This document shows positions 36,207-46,004 of a stretch of DNA of 64,000 nucleotides, piece after piece; positions within the stretch are counted from its first letter, which is position 1, and each line of letters starts with the position of its first letter. The notes under the pieces were generated by a model that was not told the DNA's origin, did not search any database, and saw only the letters and a program-made list of their open reading frames with translations. The stretch lies in NCBI GenBank assembly GCA_029561455.1, contig JAKQIY010000020.1, positions 1-64,000 of the forward strand, read 5' to 3'. A program made the translations under genes and the position numbers. Source of the stretch: a bacterium (GTDB lineage: Bacteria; Zhuqueibacterota; Zhuqueibacteria; Residuimicrobiales; Krinioviventaceae).

Positions 36207-36710
36207 ATGAATAAGCAAACTATCCTTGTCATCAGCTTAGCTCTGGTCATTTTGACTGCCGGAATTCTTTTTGCCGGCAAAACCGCAGATTTTACAGCGA
36301 CGTGGGTTCTCGATGAATCCAAACTCCCGCAAACTGATGGCCCAGGCATGGCAGCTCAGAAACTGGTTATTAAACAGGAAGAAAACGCTTTAAGTGTCGA
36401 CCGGTTCATGTCCAACCCGATGATGGGTGATTTTACCATGACTGAAAAAATGACGCTTGACGGCATTAAAACCGAAGCCGACACTGATTTTGGCCACAGA
36501 ACCACAATAGCCACCTGGTCGGAAGATGGTAAAATATTGACAATCAATTCCACTGTTTTGATGAACTGGGATGGCAATGAAATGGAAATGAAAATTAAAG
36601 AAGTATGGACGCTGGAAAACGACGGTGCGGTGTTGAAATTAAATTCTACTTTCCCCTCGATGGATGGCGGAGAAATGAATTCAACCGTATTTTATAACAA
36701 GAGTAAATAG
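36207..36710 (+). CDS. small secreted beta-rich protein
   Basis: 167 residues. Signal peptide MNKQTILVISLALVILTAG.. cleaved after FAGKTA or nearby. The body (DFTATWVLDESKLPQ, KLVIKQEENALSVDR, TTIATWSEDGKILTINSTV, EVWTLENDGAVLKLNS) aligns strand by strand with the C-terminal module of the GH26 enzyme just upstream. It sits 34 bp before the MacA-like gene start and is probably its operon leader. No enzyme motif is visible, and a ligand-binding or chaperone-like role is only a guess. Confidence 0.78.
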   Translation: MNKQTILVISLALVILTAGILFAGKTADFTATWVLDESKLPQTDGPGMAAQKLVIKQEENALSVDRFMSNPMMGDFTMTEKMTLDGIKTEADTDFGHRTTIATWSEDGKILTINSTVLMNWDGNEMEMKIKEVWTLENDGAVLKLNSTFPSMDGGEMNSTVFYNKSK

Positions 36711-36744
36711 TTCGATTGCGATTTTGTCAAGACAGGAGTTAGCA

Positions 36745-38085
36745 TTGAAGTTCTTAAAGAAAATTATCATTCCCATTGTCATTCTTTTAGCTATAATAGC
36801 TGTAGGATTGTTTTTCCTTAAAAAAGATAAAAAGAATGAAACGACCTATACCTATGCAGAAATAACCCGCGGCGATATTGAAAATACGGTTGATGCTACG
36901 GGAACAATCGAGCCGGTAACAACGGTTCAGGTCGGTACCCAGGTTTCGGGAATTATCGATAAAATTTATGTTGATTTTAATGACCGGGTGACCAAAAATC
37001 AACTTATGGCTGTTATCGATACCACCATTTTATCAGTACAGGTTCGGGATGCCAAGGCAAATCTTCTCAGCAGCCAGGCGCAGTACGATCAGGCTAAATA
37101 TAATTTTGAGCGTACCGAGCAGTTGTACAAACAAAATCTGCTTTCCGAACTGGAATATATCCAGGCAAAGAGTTCTTATCAATCGGCGCAGGCTTCGTTA
37201 ATGTCTTCGAATAACAATCTGAAACGGGCGGAGCAAAACATGCGTTATGCTTTTATCCGTTCACCGATAAACGGTACGGTCATTTACCGGGAGGTCGAGG
37301 AAGGTCAAACCGTGGCTTCAAGTTTTCAGACGCCCGAAATGTTCCTGATTGCCGAAGATTTGTCGAAAATGGAAATCCATGCCCTGATCGATGAAAGTGA
37401 AATTGGCCTGATTAAAGTTGGACAAAGCGTCGAGTTTGAAGTTCAGGCGCATGATAAAAAGAAATTTACCGGCGTCGTGCGTCAGGTTTGGCTGCAACCG
37501 GAAGAGGTGCAGAACGTTGTCAATTATACTGTTGTTGTCGATGCAGAGAACCCGGATGGATTGTTGTTACCGGGAATGACAGCCTCGCTTGTATTTATTG
37601 TGGAATTAAAGAAAGACGTTCTGCTGGCGCCGCTTGCTGCCACCCGCTTGCAACCGACCGTTAAAATGATGGAGTCCATGTTCGCCAACATGCAGAAACG
37701 TTTTGGCAATATGAAGGATTCGACCGGCGCTCCCGGAGGTCAGGCCAGGGGCACAAACGGCGCTGGCGGCCGGACGATGGGCGGCGGTATGATGGGGAGC
37801 GGAATGCCCGGTATGGGCGCCGGAATGGGAATGATGAACGGCAATGGAAATGGTAACAGTAATTTTGCTTTTCTTTGGTATTTTGACAAGGATAAAGAGT
37901 TACAATCCATGCCGGTGAAAACCGGTTCCAATGATGGGAAAAATGTTGAAATATCACCTTTAATGCCCGGTATGCAAATTGAACCGGGAATGCAAATCAT
38001 TTCCGCCATTACCTCTACAGAACCGACTTTTTCATCACAAAATACACGTATGCCTGGCCCGCCCCGTGGCTTTAGACCATTTTAG
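36745..38085 (+). CDS. macA: MacA-like periplasmic adaptor of an ABC efflux system
   Basis: 446 residues from a TTG at 36745, preceded 6 bp upstream by AGGAG; an in-frame TTG at 36724 is less likely. One membrane anchor (4-26), lipoyl-like halves (TVQVGTQVSGIIDKIYVDFN and FIRSPINGTVIYREVEEGQT), an alpha-helical hairpin (95-175) and beta-barrel domains. It joins the inner-membrane MacB pair to TolC. Odd feature: a Gly/Met/Asn-rich insert at about 309-373 (TMGGGMMGSGMPGMGAGMG) in the membrane-proximal domain, absent from typical MacA. Such Met-rich stretches can bind copper or silver; this is inference. Confidence 0.9.
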   Translation: MKFLKKIIIPIVILLAIIAVGLFFLKKDKKNETTYTYAEITRGDIENTVDATGTIEPVTTVQVGTQVSGIIDKIYVDFNDRVTKNQLMAVIDTTILSVQVRDAKANLLSSQAQYDQAKYNFERTEQLYKQNLLSELEYIQAKSSYQSAQASLMSSNNNLKRAEQNMRYAFIRSPINGTVIYREVEEGQTVASSFQTPEMFLIAEDLSKMEIHALIDESEIGLIKVGQSVEFEVQAHDKKKFTGVVRQVWLQPEEVQNVVNYTVVVDAENPDGLLLPGMTASLVFIVELKKDVLLAPLAATRLQPTVKMMESMFANMQKRFGNMKDSTGAPGGQARGTNGAGGRTMGGGMMGSGMPGMGAGMGMMNGNGNGNSNFAFLWYFDKDKELQSMPVKTGSNDGKNVEISPLMPGMQIEPGMQIISAITSTEPTFSSQNTRMPGPPRGFRPF

Positions 38086-38153
38086 ATACAGGCAGAATAA
38101 TTCAGGAAAATTAATCTAAAATGCAGGTGTACACTTGAGAGTAGAAAATTAGA

Positions 38154-38906
38154 ATGAAACCAGTCATTGAAATTAAAGAAATAAAAAAGACCTATCATGT
38201 TGGCGAAATCCAGGTTCATGCTTTACGCGGAGTGGATTTGACCGTAAATTCCGGTGAGTTTATTGCGATTATGGGCGCATCCGGTTCCGGCAAATCCACC
38301 CTGATGAATTTAATCGGCTGCCTGGATGAACCTACTTCGGGGCGCTATTATCTTGACGGCATCGACGTCAGTTCGATGCCCAGAGATGAGTATGCCAATA
38401 TTCGTAACCAGAAAATCGGCTTTGTCTTCCAGGGCTTTAATCTACTGCCCCGCACTACCGCCCTGGAAAATGTAGAATTACCGCTTTTTTATGACCGGAC
38501 GCACCGTATTAAAAATCATCAGCAAGCTGCCAGGGATGCCCTGGAAATTGTTGGTTTGGGACATCGTTTGACGAGCGTTCCTAATCAACTGTCCGGTGGG
38601 CAGCAGCAGCGCGTGGCTATTGCCCGCGCCCTGGTCAACAAGCCGAGTATTATTTTGGCCGATGAACCCACCGGCAACCTAGATAGTCATACCTCGGTAG
38701 AGGTGATGTCGGTGTTTCAGGAATTGAATGACCAGGGTATTACGATTATCCTGGTTACTCATGAGGAAGATATTTCTACGTATGCAAAAAGAATTGTTGA
38801 AATGCGGGACGGGCGTATCCGCAAAGACCACCCGGTGGAGCAACGGCTCGATGCCAAAACGGTGCTGGCAACGCTAAAGGAGGACGCTGATGATGAAGCA
38901 AATTAA
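38154..38906 (+). CDS. macB: MacB/LolD-type ABC transporter ATPase
   Basis: 250 residues. Walker [10 protein letters not shown] (41-49), Q loop [10 protein letters not shown], signature [15 protein letters not shown], Walker [14 protein letters not shown] and H loop VTHEED, all intact. Split from its permease, unlike E. coli MacB in which both are one chain. It powers mechanotransmission in the MacAB-TolC machine. The permease gene starts inside its last codons (overlap 17 bp). Confidence 0.95.
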   Translation: MKPVIEIKEIKKTYHVGEIQVHALRGVDLTVNSGEFIAIMGASGSGKSTLMNLIGCLDEPTSGRYYLDGIDVSSMPRDEYANIRNQKIGFVFQGFNLLPRTTALENVELPLFYDRTHRIKNHQQAARDALEIVGLGHRLTSVPNQLSGGQQQRVAIARALVNKPSIILADEPTGNLDSHTSVEVMSVFQELNDQGITIILVTHEEDISTYAKRIVEMRDGRIRKDHPVEQRLDAKTVLATLKEDADDEAN

Positions 38907-40113
38907 AAATCTGTTAAAAGCTTCTTTTAAAAGCATTATGAAAAACCGTATGCGTAGCCTGCTGACCTCACTTGGCATTATTATTGGCGTCAGCGCGGTT
39001 ATTGTTATGGTTGGCATCGGCGCCGGTTCGCAAAAAAGAATAGCCGATGAAATCAGTTCTATGGGCAGTAATATGATCATTGTCTTTCCGTCTTTTAGCC
39101 AAAGAGGCGGGGTGAGTCGTGGCGCCGGCAGTTTTAACCGCTTTACTATGGATGACGTTAAAGCCATTCGTGAAGAAGCTACCCAAATAAAGTCGGTTTC
39201 GGCTGTAGTTATGGCGTCGGGACAGATTATCGGCAACGGTAATAACTGGAGTTGCCAGATCCAGGGCGTCGATCCGGAATACCTCGATATTCGCGGCCTG
39301 GAACTGAAATCCGGTGAGTTCTTTACGGAAAAAGATAATCGCACCTGTAAAAAAGTTGTTGTTCTCGGTCAAACAGTTGTGGAAAATATTTTTGGCGATA
39401 TGGACCCGATTGGACAAAAAATCCGCATCCGTAATACACCCTTTACAGTGATTGGCGTTCTCAGGGAAAAAGGGCAGGATGGACGCGGCCAGGATCAGGA
39501 TGATATTGCTTATGCTCCATCCCTCACCGTATTATACCGGCTCAAAGGCGACCGGTTTATCAACTCTATCAACGCCAGTTCCACTACCCTGGAGTCGATA
39601 GACAAAGCCCAGGAAGAAATTTCTGTTATTCTGCGCCGTGAACATAAAATCGATTACGGCGAGGAAGATGACTTTATGGTCGCTAACCAGACCGAGATTA
39701 CGGAAATGGCTTCCGAGACCTCCCGCATCATGACCATGCTGCTGGGCGCGGTAGCCGCGGTTTCACTCATCGTCGGCGGCATCGGTATTATGAATATTAT
39801 GCTGGTATCGGTTACCGAACGCACCCGCGAAATCGGCATTCGCATGTCGGTGGGCGCGCGCAGTCACGATATTCTCACCCAATTTTTGCTCGAATCGGTG
39901 GTGTTGTCTTTATCGGGCGGTATTATCGGCATCTTGCTCTCGGTGGTCATTGCTATTATCCTGAATAGCTGGACTTCGATCAATACCCTCATCCAGCCGG
40001 TCATTGTGATCATTTCATTTACTTTTTCCGGCGCGGTAGGGATATTTTTCGGTTTTTACCCGGCTGTTAAAGCATCGAAACTCAATCCTATCGAAGCGCT
40101 GCGCTATGAATAA
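38890..40113 (+). CDS. macB: MacB-type (FtsX family) permease
   Basis: 407 residues. One N-terminal membrane span (about 20-45; [21 protein letters not shown]), a large periplasmic domain (45-280) and three C-terminal spans within the FtsX domain ([52 protein letters not shown]). The closing motif [11 protein letters not shown] is characteristic. An AGGAGG site inside the upstream ATPase gene serves the ATG at 38890 or 38893. Confidence 0.95.
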   Translation: MMKQIKNLLKASFKSIMKNRMRSLLTSLGIIIGVSAVIVMVGIGAGSQKRIADEISSMGSNMIIVFPSFSQRGGVSRGAGSFNRFTMDDVKAIREEATQIKSVSAVVMASGQIIGNGNNWSCQIQGVDPEYLDIRGLELKSGEFFTEKDNRTCKKVVVLGQTVVENIFGDMDPIGQKIRIRNTPFTVIGVLREKGQDGRGQDQDDIAYAPSLTVLYRLKGDRFINSINASSTTLESIDKAQEEISVILRREHKIDYGEEDDFMVANQTEITEMASETSRIMTMLLGAVAAVSLIVGGIGIMNIMLVSVTERTREIGIRMSVGARSHDILTQFLLESVVLSLSGGIIGILLSVVIAIILNSWTSINTLIQPVIVIISFTFSGAVGIFFGFYPAVKASKLNPIEALRYE

Positions 40114-40154
40114 AATTTTTTTATTACCGGTTTATATGGATTTTTGAGGAAAAT

Positions 40155-41396
40155 ATGAAAAAGATATTAACACTGTTGTTTACATTTGTTATGACTACAA
40201 TTGGCATGACCGAAACCCTGAGCCTGGAGCAATGTGTGCAACTGGCTATGGCAAATAACCCAGATCTCAAGAAAAGCGAGTTCGCCTTGCGGCAATCGGA
40301 AATTTCCACCAACAAAGCGTGGTCATCGCTGTCGCCGGGAGTTTCGGCTAACGCTTCCACGTCCAACAGCGGCCCGGTCGTTTCCGATATGCAGGATGAC
40401 TGGAACTGGTCGATGGGCGCCAGCGTGAGTCAGCAGTTCTATAACCCCGGCATGTATTCCCGCATCAAGCTGGCCCGCCGCCAGGAACTGTCCTCAAAAT
40501 ATTCGCTCGGTAACCAGGAAGACCAGTTGCGCTATACGGTGGAAAATATCTATTTTCAAATCCTCTCTTCCGATACGCTGATTGGCGTTTACCTGGCTAA
40601 TATCAAGCTCTCGGATGAACAGATTAGAAAAATGAGCGAAATGGTCAAAGTCGGCTTTAGGCGGGAATCGGACTTGCTCAAATCGCAAGTGCAGCGCGGT
40701 TCGTTTGAAACCCAATATGTCCGCGAAATGGAAAGCCTGGCTTCGGCCAAACGGTCTCTGAATATTTTAATGGGACGCGATCCGAATTTTGAGTTTGATG
40801 TTACGCCCGTTGCCGTTCACCAGGTAGATGTTCCTGATTTTGAAACTGCCTATACTATGATGCTGGAAAAAAATCCTTCGGTACAACGTATAAAAAACCA
40901 GGTCGATGTGCAAAAAGTAGCGCTCAATATTTCCAGGGAAGCATACCTGCCATCGCTGTCCGGTTCGTATTCTTATAATAAGCAGAACGGCATGATGGGC
41001 GGGCCGTCCACTTCCAGTGACAACGTCAGCCTGCGGGTGAGCATGGATATATTCGACGGTTTTTCCAAGCATCAGAATATTCAGCAGAGCAAACTGAGCC
41101 TGCAGGAGGCGCAACTCGATTATGAAGCCTACCTGCGCGATATGGATGAGGAACTGTCCAACCGCTACAAATCCCTGGAAACGCAAAACAAGTTGATCGC
41201 CATCCACGAAACCAGTCTCGCTTCGGCGCGTCAGGATTATAAAGTGGTGTCGCAGCAATATGCGGCGGGACTCTCTTCCATTCTCGATCTGATGGATTCG
41301 CAGGTCTCGTTACTGCAATCCGAAACCAACCTGTTGAACGATCTGTATACCCGTAAACAGATCGAAGCGAATATCAGGAGAATTTGCGGGATTTAA
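40155..41396 (+). CDS. tolC: TolC-family outer-membrane efflux protein
   Basis: 413 residues. Signal peptide (cleaved near IGMTET), then the two OEP repeats with LSLEQCVQLAMANNPDLKKSE and a second half containing AYTMMLEKNPSVQRIKNQVD, LRVSMDIFDGFSKHQNIQQS and QYAAGLSSILDLMDSQVSL. Predicted long coiled-coil helices and short beta strands of a trimeric exit duct. It is last in the operon macA-ATPase-permease-tolC and followed by a strong terminator. Confidence 0.93.
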   Translation: MKKILTLLFTFVMTTIGMTETLSLEQCVQLAMANNPDLKKSEFALRQSEISTNKAWSSLSPGVSANASTSNSGPVVSDMQDDWNWSMGASVSQQFYNPGMYSRIKLARRQELSSKYSLGNQEDQLRYTVENIYFQILSSDTLIGVYLANIKLSDEQIRKMSEMVKVGFRRESDLLKSQVQRGSFETQYVREMESLASAKRSLNILMGRDPNFEFDVTPVAVHQVDVPDFETAYTMMLEKNPSVQRIKNQVDVQKVALNISREAYLPSLSGSYSYNKQNGMMGGPSTSSDNVSLRVSMDIFDGFSKHQNIQQSKLSLQEAQLDYEAYLRDMDEELSNRYKSLETQNKLIAIHETSLASARQDYKVVSQQYAAGLSSILDLMDSQVSLLQSETNLLNDLYTRKQIEANIRRICGI

Positions 41397-41426
41397 GAGT
41401 AAATGAGGGGGAGTGAAGATGAGACA

Positions 41427-41460
41427 ACAAAAACCCTTGCCATGGCAGGGGTTTTTGTTT
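41427..41460 (+). terminator. strong intrinsic terminator of the export operon
   Basis: AACAAAAACCCTTGCCATGGCAGGGGTTTTTGTTT forms a near-perfect hairpin (stem of about 15 bp) ending in TTTTTGTTTG, 31 bp after the tolC-like stop. Confidence 0.88.
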
Positions 41461-41652
41461 GTATGCCTTGTTTGCCAAATAAATATGTAATTGTTCCACC
41501 TTTTCACTTTTTACCTTTTTAATCTAACTATTATAAAGTCATTATAACAAGCTGACAACTGATAGCTGACAACTGACAACTAACCAACTTTTCCTTGACT
41601 TTCACCCCCCAATTTTAAATATTACCACTAGCAATATTACACCGGAAAAACG

Positions 41653-42513
41653 ATGAAAGTAAATTCGTTAAAATCTTTCCCCATACGCGGCTGGTATGGT
41701 CTGGCGCTGATATTCTGCGGCTGGCTGGGTAACTGGCTGCTGCCGGGTCTGCGCTCGCACCTGTTTTTCTTTCCACTGTGGCTGGGCTTTTGCCTGGCAG
41801 TCGATGCCCTGGTGTTCCTGCGCAAGGGCTCGTCGCTGTACAGACGCAGCAGAAAAAAGTATGTGGGACTGTTTCTGGTCTCGGCCCCGGCATGGTGGTT
41901 GTTCGAACTCATCAACGCCCGCACCATGAACTGGCTGTACGAGGGTAGAGAGTTTTTTGCGGACTGGCAATACGCCCTGTTTGCCACTCTCAGCTTTTCC
42001 ACGGTCATTCCCGCGGTGTTCGGCACGGCGGAACTGGCTTCCACTTTTAAATGGCTGCAAAAGCTGCGGCCCGGCCCTCGCGTTACCCCATCGCAACGGG
42101 TGTTGACCGGATTTTTCATTTCCGGCTGGGTTATGCTGGCGTTACTATTGTTGTGGCCGCGTTATTTTTTTGTGCTGGTCTGGCTGTCCGTTTGGTTCAT
42201 TTTAGAACCGGTGAACAATTGGCTGCATCATCGCAGCATACTGTCCTTTACTGCGCAGGACAACTGGCGGCCGGTTTTGTCTTTGTGGACGGGCTGCCTG
42301 CTGTGCGGCTGGTTCTGGGAAATGTGGAATTTCTATTCCTGGCCGAAATGGGTGTACCATGTGCCGTTTGTCAGTTTTTGGCGTATATTCGAAATGCCGT
42401 TGTTGGGCTACCTGGGATATATACCGTTCTCGCTGGAACTGTTTGCATTTTATCACCTGGTTACGGGATTGCTCAGCCGCTCCGGAAAAGAGGAGTATTT
42501 ACAATTGTTGTAA
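41653..42513 (+). CDS. multi-span membrane protein of unknown function
   Basis: 286 residues with about eight membrane spans and very many Trp and Phe (WLGNWLLPGL, WWLFELINARTMNWLYEG, WFWEMWNFYSWPKWVYH). The EMWNFYSWPKW and WWLFELIN blocks contain conserved-looking acidic residues within membrane segments. I do not recognise a named family; similar proteins are annotated only as hypothetical integral membrane proteins. It is followed by another membrane protein gene on the same strand. Confidence 0.7.
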   Translation: MKVNSLKSFPIRGWYGLALIFCGWLGNWLLPGLRSHLFFFPLWLGFCLAVDALVFLRKGSSLYRRSRKKYVGLFLVSAPAWWLFELINARTMNWLYEGREFFADWQYALFATLSFSTVIPAVFGTAELASTFKWLQKLRPGPRVTPSQRVLTGFFISGWVMLALLLLWPRYFFVLVWLSVWFILEPVNNWLHHRSILSFTAQDNWRPVLSLWTGCLLCGWFWEMWNFYSWPKWVYHVPFVSFWRIFEMPLLGYLGYIPFSLELFAFYHLVTGLLSRSGKEEYLQLL

Positions 42514-42602
42514 ATTCATTTCAGTCGATATTTGATGTTATTTAAAAAAGCTGTATATTGATTAACCTAATATTTTCAAGTAATTTTTATATGGAGACCC
42601 TG

Positions 42603-43142
42603 ATGTTATTTCTATCCTTGTTCGCCGGGATATTGTTATTGTTTTTAGGGCGCCGGTTCTTTTGGTTGTTTGTGGCGCTGGTGGGTTTTTTAGCGGGATT
42701 CAGCGCTGCCGGTAATTTTTTCAATTTTAACAATCCCTTACTGGAATTATTGTTGGGGGTAGGATTCGGTATCGTCGGGGCGCTGCTTGCTCTGTTTCTG
42801 CAGCACTTTGCAGTCCTCATATTTGGGTTTGTCGCCGGCTGGTATTGCACCCAATCCCTGCTGCTGATGTTTGGCCTGGGCAATATGCACAACCTGTGGC
42901 TGCCGGCGCTGATTGGCGGAATAATCGCCATGATCCTGCTTTCAGTCACATTTGAATATGCCCTGATCATCCTGTCCGCCGTCATTGGCGCGTATGCCAT
43001 TGTTGATACCGATATTTTCCCGGCGCAATATCAAGTCATCATCTTTGCCGTACTGGTAATAATTGGCGTATTGTTCCAGTTCAAAGATCTAACCCATAAA
43101 CCCCGCCCGGTTAAAGCCAAACACAGGAAATCCAGCCATTAA
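42603..43142 (+). CDS. DUF4203/TMEM198-like membrane protein
   Basis: 179 residues from ATG 42603, chosen because GGAG lies 6 bp before it (an upstream in-frame ATG at 42591 and a TTG at 42558 lack a site). Six or seven short spans rich in Gly (FLGRRFFWLFVALVGFLAG, GVGFGIVGALLALFLQHFAV, LIGGIIAMILLSV) match the DUF4203/TMEM198 type, and a basic tail (RPVKAKHRKSS) ends in the cytosol. Function unknown. Confidence 0.7.
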   Translation: MLFLSLFAGILLLFLGRRFFWLFVALVGFLAGFSAAGNFFNFNNPLLELLLGVGFGIVGALLALFLQHFAVLIFGFVAGWYCTQSLLLMFGLGNMHNLWLPALIGGIIAMILLSVTFEYALIILSAVIGAYAIVDTDIFPAQYQVIIFAVLVIIGVLFQFKDLTHKPRPVKAKHRKSSH

Positions 43143-43401
43143 TTTCCACGGCATACTTTTTGATAATCGGAAGTAACATATTTGTTTGACTTGAAATGTA
43201 AATCAGGCTCCTCTTTGCTTGCATCTGATAAATTATTGATAATTATATGTTTAATTATTGTCTCGATAAAAAATATCTATAATAAATCCCGCAACGGGAT
43301 TAATTCTATTCTTTTCCCGGTTTAATATACCTGTTAGACAGATATTTTTACCGGTCAGGCAATAAATGAATTTAATATTATTTTAACGCATACAGGCTAT
43401 T

Positions 43402-44814
43402 ATGTTATTTAATTCCAGCACATTCTTTATATTTTTACCTATTGTATTTATTTTGTACTGGTTTGTTACCAACCGGCATTTGCGCATGCAAAATTTTCTG
43501 GTACTGGTTGCCAGTTATGTTTTTTATGGCTGGTGGGACTGGCGGTTTTTATCCCTGGTGATATTCAGTTCCCTGGTCGATTACTTTATCGGCAGACGAT
43601 TACAGCATACGGAACAGACCGCAAAAAGAAAATTTTTGCTGTTGGTGAGCTTGTTAATTAACCTGGGATTATTGGGTACATTCAAATATTTTAACTTTTT
43701 TGTCGAATCATGGAACAGCGCCTGGCAAACGTTGGGCGTACACATGAATTTGTCTACCTTGAAAATTATCCTGCCCGTTGGTATTAGTTTTTATACGTTT
43801 CAAACCCTCAGTTATACTATTGATGTTTATCGTAAAAGAATGGAGCCGACGCGCGATATTATCGCTTTTTTAGCGTTTGTCAGCTTTTTCCCGCAACTGG
43901 TGGCCGGGCCTATAGAACGCGCCTCAAACCTGTTACCGCAGTTTTTTAAGAAACGGCATATCAATAGCCAGGATTTGATCTTTGGCAGCCGTAAAATCCT
44001 CTGGGGTTTGTTTAAAAAAGTGGTGGTAGCCGATAACATGTCACCCTATATAGAACAGGTGTTTAACAATCCTGGTCACTACCAGGGCATGACCATCTTT
44101 TTTGCGGTAATTTTCTTTGCCATTCAGATTTATTGTGATTTTAGCGGTTACTCCGATATTGCCATCGGCACCGCCCGCTATTTTGGATTCACCCTGATGA
44201 CCAATTTCCGCATGCCTTATTTTTCCAGGTCGATCAAGGAATTCTGGAGCCGTTGGCACATATCGCTTTCCACCTGGTTCCGTGATTATGTGTATATCCC
44301 CTTAGGCGGCAATCGCGGCAGCCTGGCAAAATGGCAGCGCAACCTGTTGATCACTTTTGTTGTTTCCGGCTTTTGGCATGGCGCCAATTGGACCTTCCTG
44401 TTATGGGGGTTCATTCATGGCTTTTTCAATTCCCTGGAGGCGCTGGCAACCCGGTTCAATGTCAATATTTTAAAATCTTCCGGGATACTGGCTATTTTCT
44501 ATACTTTTATTGTTGTCTGTTTCAGTTGGATCTTTTTCCGCGCCGCCAGCATGCATGATGCATTGATCATTATCCAGAGTTCCCTGCAGCCTGTTTTCAT
44601 GCCGGCATTCATTTTAGGACCCTATCGTTTTCTGGTTACAGTTTTTATTGCCCTGGTAATTTTTAGCATCGAATTTGGTTATCAGTTCAATTCCGTCCGC
44701 CAGATATACCATACACAACGCTGGTACCGCTGGGCGTTTGATTATAGCCTGGTGATCATGATCATTTTATTCGGCCAGGCGACCAGTTCGGAATTTATTT
44801 ATTTTCAGTTTTAA
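43402..44814 (+). CDS. MBOAT-family membrane O-acyltransferase (AlgI-like)
   Basis: 470 residues, about ten membrane spans. Diagnostic AlgI-type blocks: VSFFPQLVAGPIERA, IYCDFSGYSDIAIGTAR, FWSRWHISLSTWFRDYVYIP, LGGNRG, and FVVSGFWHGANWTFLLWG with the catalytic His. It moves an acyl group, normally acetyl, across the membrane onto an exported polysaccharide or teichoic-acid-like polymer. It pairs with the SGNH gene 77 bp downstream, as AlgI does with AlgJ/AlgX. Confidence 0.93.
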   Translation: MLFNSSTFFIFLPIVFILYWFVTNRHLRMQNFLVLVASYVFYGWWDWRFLSLVIFSSLVDYFIGRRLQHTEQTAKRKFLLLVSLLINLGLLGTFKYFNFFVESWNSAWQTLGVHMNLSTLKIILPVGISFYTFQTLSYTIDVYRKRMEPTRDIIAFLAFVSFFPQLVAGPIERASNLLPQFFKKRHINSQDLIFGSRKILWGLFKKVVVADNMSPYIEQVFNNPGHYQGMTIFFAVIFFAIQIYCDFSGYSDIAIGTARYFGFTLMTNFRMPYFSRSIKEFWSRWHISLSTWFRDYVYIPLGGNRGSLAKWQRNLLITFVVSGFWHGANWTFLLWGFIHGFFNSLEALATRFNVNILKSSGILAIFYTFIVVCFSWIFFRAASMHDALIIIQSSLQPVFMPAFILGPYRFLVTVFIALVIFSIEFGYQFNSVRQIYHTQRWYRWAFDYSLVIMIILFGQATSSEFIYFQF

Positions 44815-44903
44815 GCAAATAATATTAAATTTTAAACATTCGGCATTTTTTATTATATACAACAAGGAAGGTAAAGCGGGCTGAACCCGTCTTGATACAG
44901 GAT

Positions 44904-45839
44904 ATGATCAAACGATTGTTAATATACATCGGCTTATTGGCGGCGATCATTTATTTATCCGGCAAAGCGTTAGAGTATGCTGCTTTTGCTGTTGATCCCA
45001 ATGAACCCAAAGTCCGGCAGATCATGGAAATGCGCGATCAGAATTACGATGTGATGATTATGGGTAATTCCATTGCCATGCAGGGCATCAATCCTCAGGT
45101 ACTCGATTCCCTGCTTGGTTCAAATAGTTATAATTTTGCAGTCGGCGGGGCTTCGATGGTCGAATGTGAAATGTTTCTGCGGCATTATTTAATTCACAAT
45201 AGCAAACCCCGCCTGATCATAATTGGCATGTTTGTCAATGATGAAGCGCAGAGCGACCGGTTACGGCCAACAGTTTATCTCAGCCTGGAGCCGGAAATAA
45301 AAAAGGCTTATGCGCAATATTTAAAGCAGCACAAGGTGAAAAGAGAGTTATCCCTTGAATTATATAATAGAATAACCCTGTTCCGTTATCGCAATACTCT
45401 GGAACATGTTATTAAATATATGGTTGATCGGGGAGAGCGGGATTTTCAAATTCACAAAGGTTTTGTTTATGTTACTCAAGTCGGGGTTATACCGGACTCT
45501 CTGCGTCAACATCGGGCTGGTTTGAACCGCCATGCTCTTGTATCATATCATGAATACTGCGCCGCCCAGGGGATACCGGTTTTATATATCGAATTACCCA
45601 ATTCCGATGTTTATAATGCCTGTACATTAGGCAGGGAACCGGTTTTGGAGGAAATAAATGAGATCATTGACCGACCTGTGATAAGCTTTAATAATTATGA
45701 TCCCCGACTTTATCCGCCGGAACTGTGGCTGGGATTTAATCATTTTAACCTGCAGGGTGCGAATAAGTTTACTGCCATATTGGCCGCGCAACTGGGCGAT
45801 GAAATCAGGAGATTGTTGAGTCAGGGAAAGATTAATTAA
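44904..45839 (+). CDS. SGNH-hydrolase-like membrane-anchored protein, partner of MBOAT
   Basis: 311 residues from ATG 44904; an in-frame TTG at 44892 is the alternative. One N-terminal membrane helix is followed by an SGNH fold: VMIMGNSIAMQGINP (GDS-like block with the nucleophile Ser), IIIGMFVNDEAQ (block with conserved Asn/Asp) and GFNHFNLQGANKF (DxxH-like block). It probably receives the acyl group moved by the MBOAT protein and passes it to the polymer. A small GCGGG/CCCGT hairpin precedes the start. Confidence 0.75.
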   Translation: MIKRLLIYIGLLAAIIYLSGKALEYAAFAVDPNEPKVRQIMEMRDQNYDVMIMGNSIAMQGINPQVLDSLLGSNSYNFAVGGASMVECEMFLRHYLIHNSKPRLIIIGMFVNDEAQSDRLRPTVYLSLEPEIKKAYAQYLKQHKVKRELSLELYNRITLFRYRNTLEHVIKYMVDRGERDFQIHKGFVYVTQVGVIPDSLRQHRAGLNRHALVSYHEYCAAQGIPVLYIELPNSDVYNACTLGREPVLEEINEIIDRPVISFNNYDPRLYPPELWLGFNHFNLQGANKFTAILAAQLGDEIRRLLSQGKIN

Positions 45840-46004
45840 TGCTGGTTTATTTCCAGGTAATAAATTTGTATTACTCTTCCAGTCGGGCTTTAACAGACAT
45901 TTATCTTGTTGCCGTTACACCTGATTAAAAAAATCCTGAATTAAAAATTTGTAAATTATTATATTATTTATTATTGTTATAGATAATAAAATTCAGGAGT
46001 TTAT

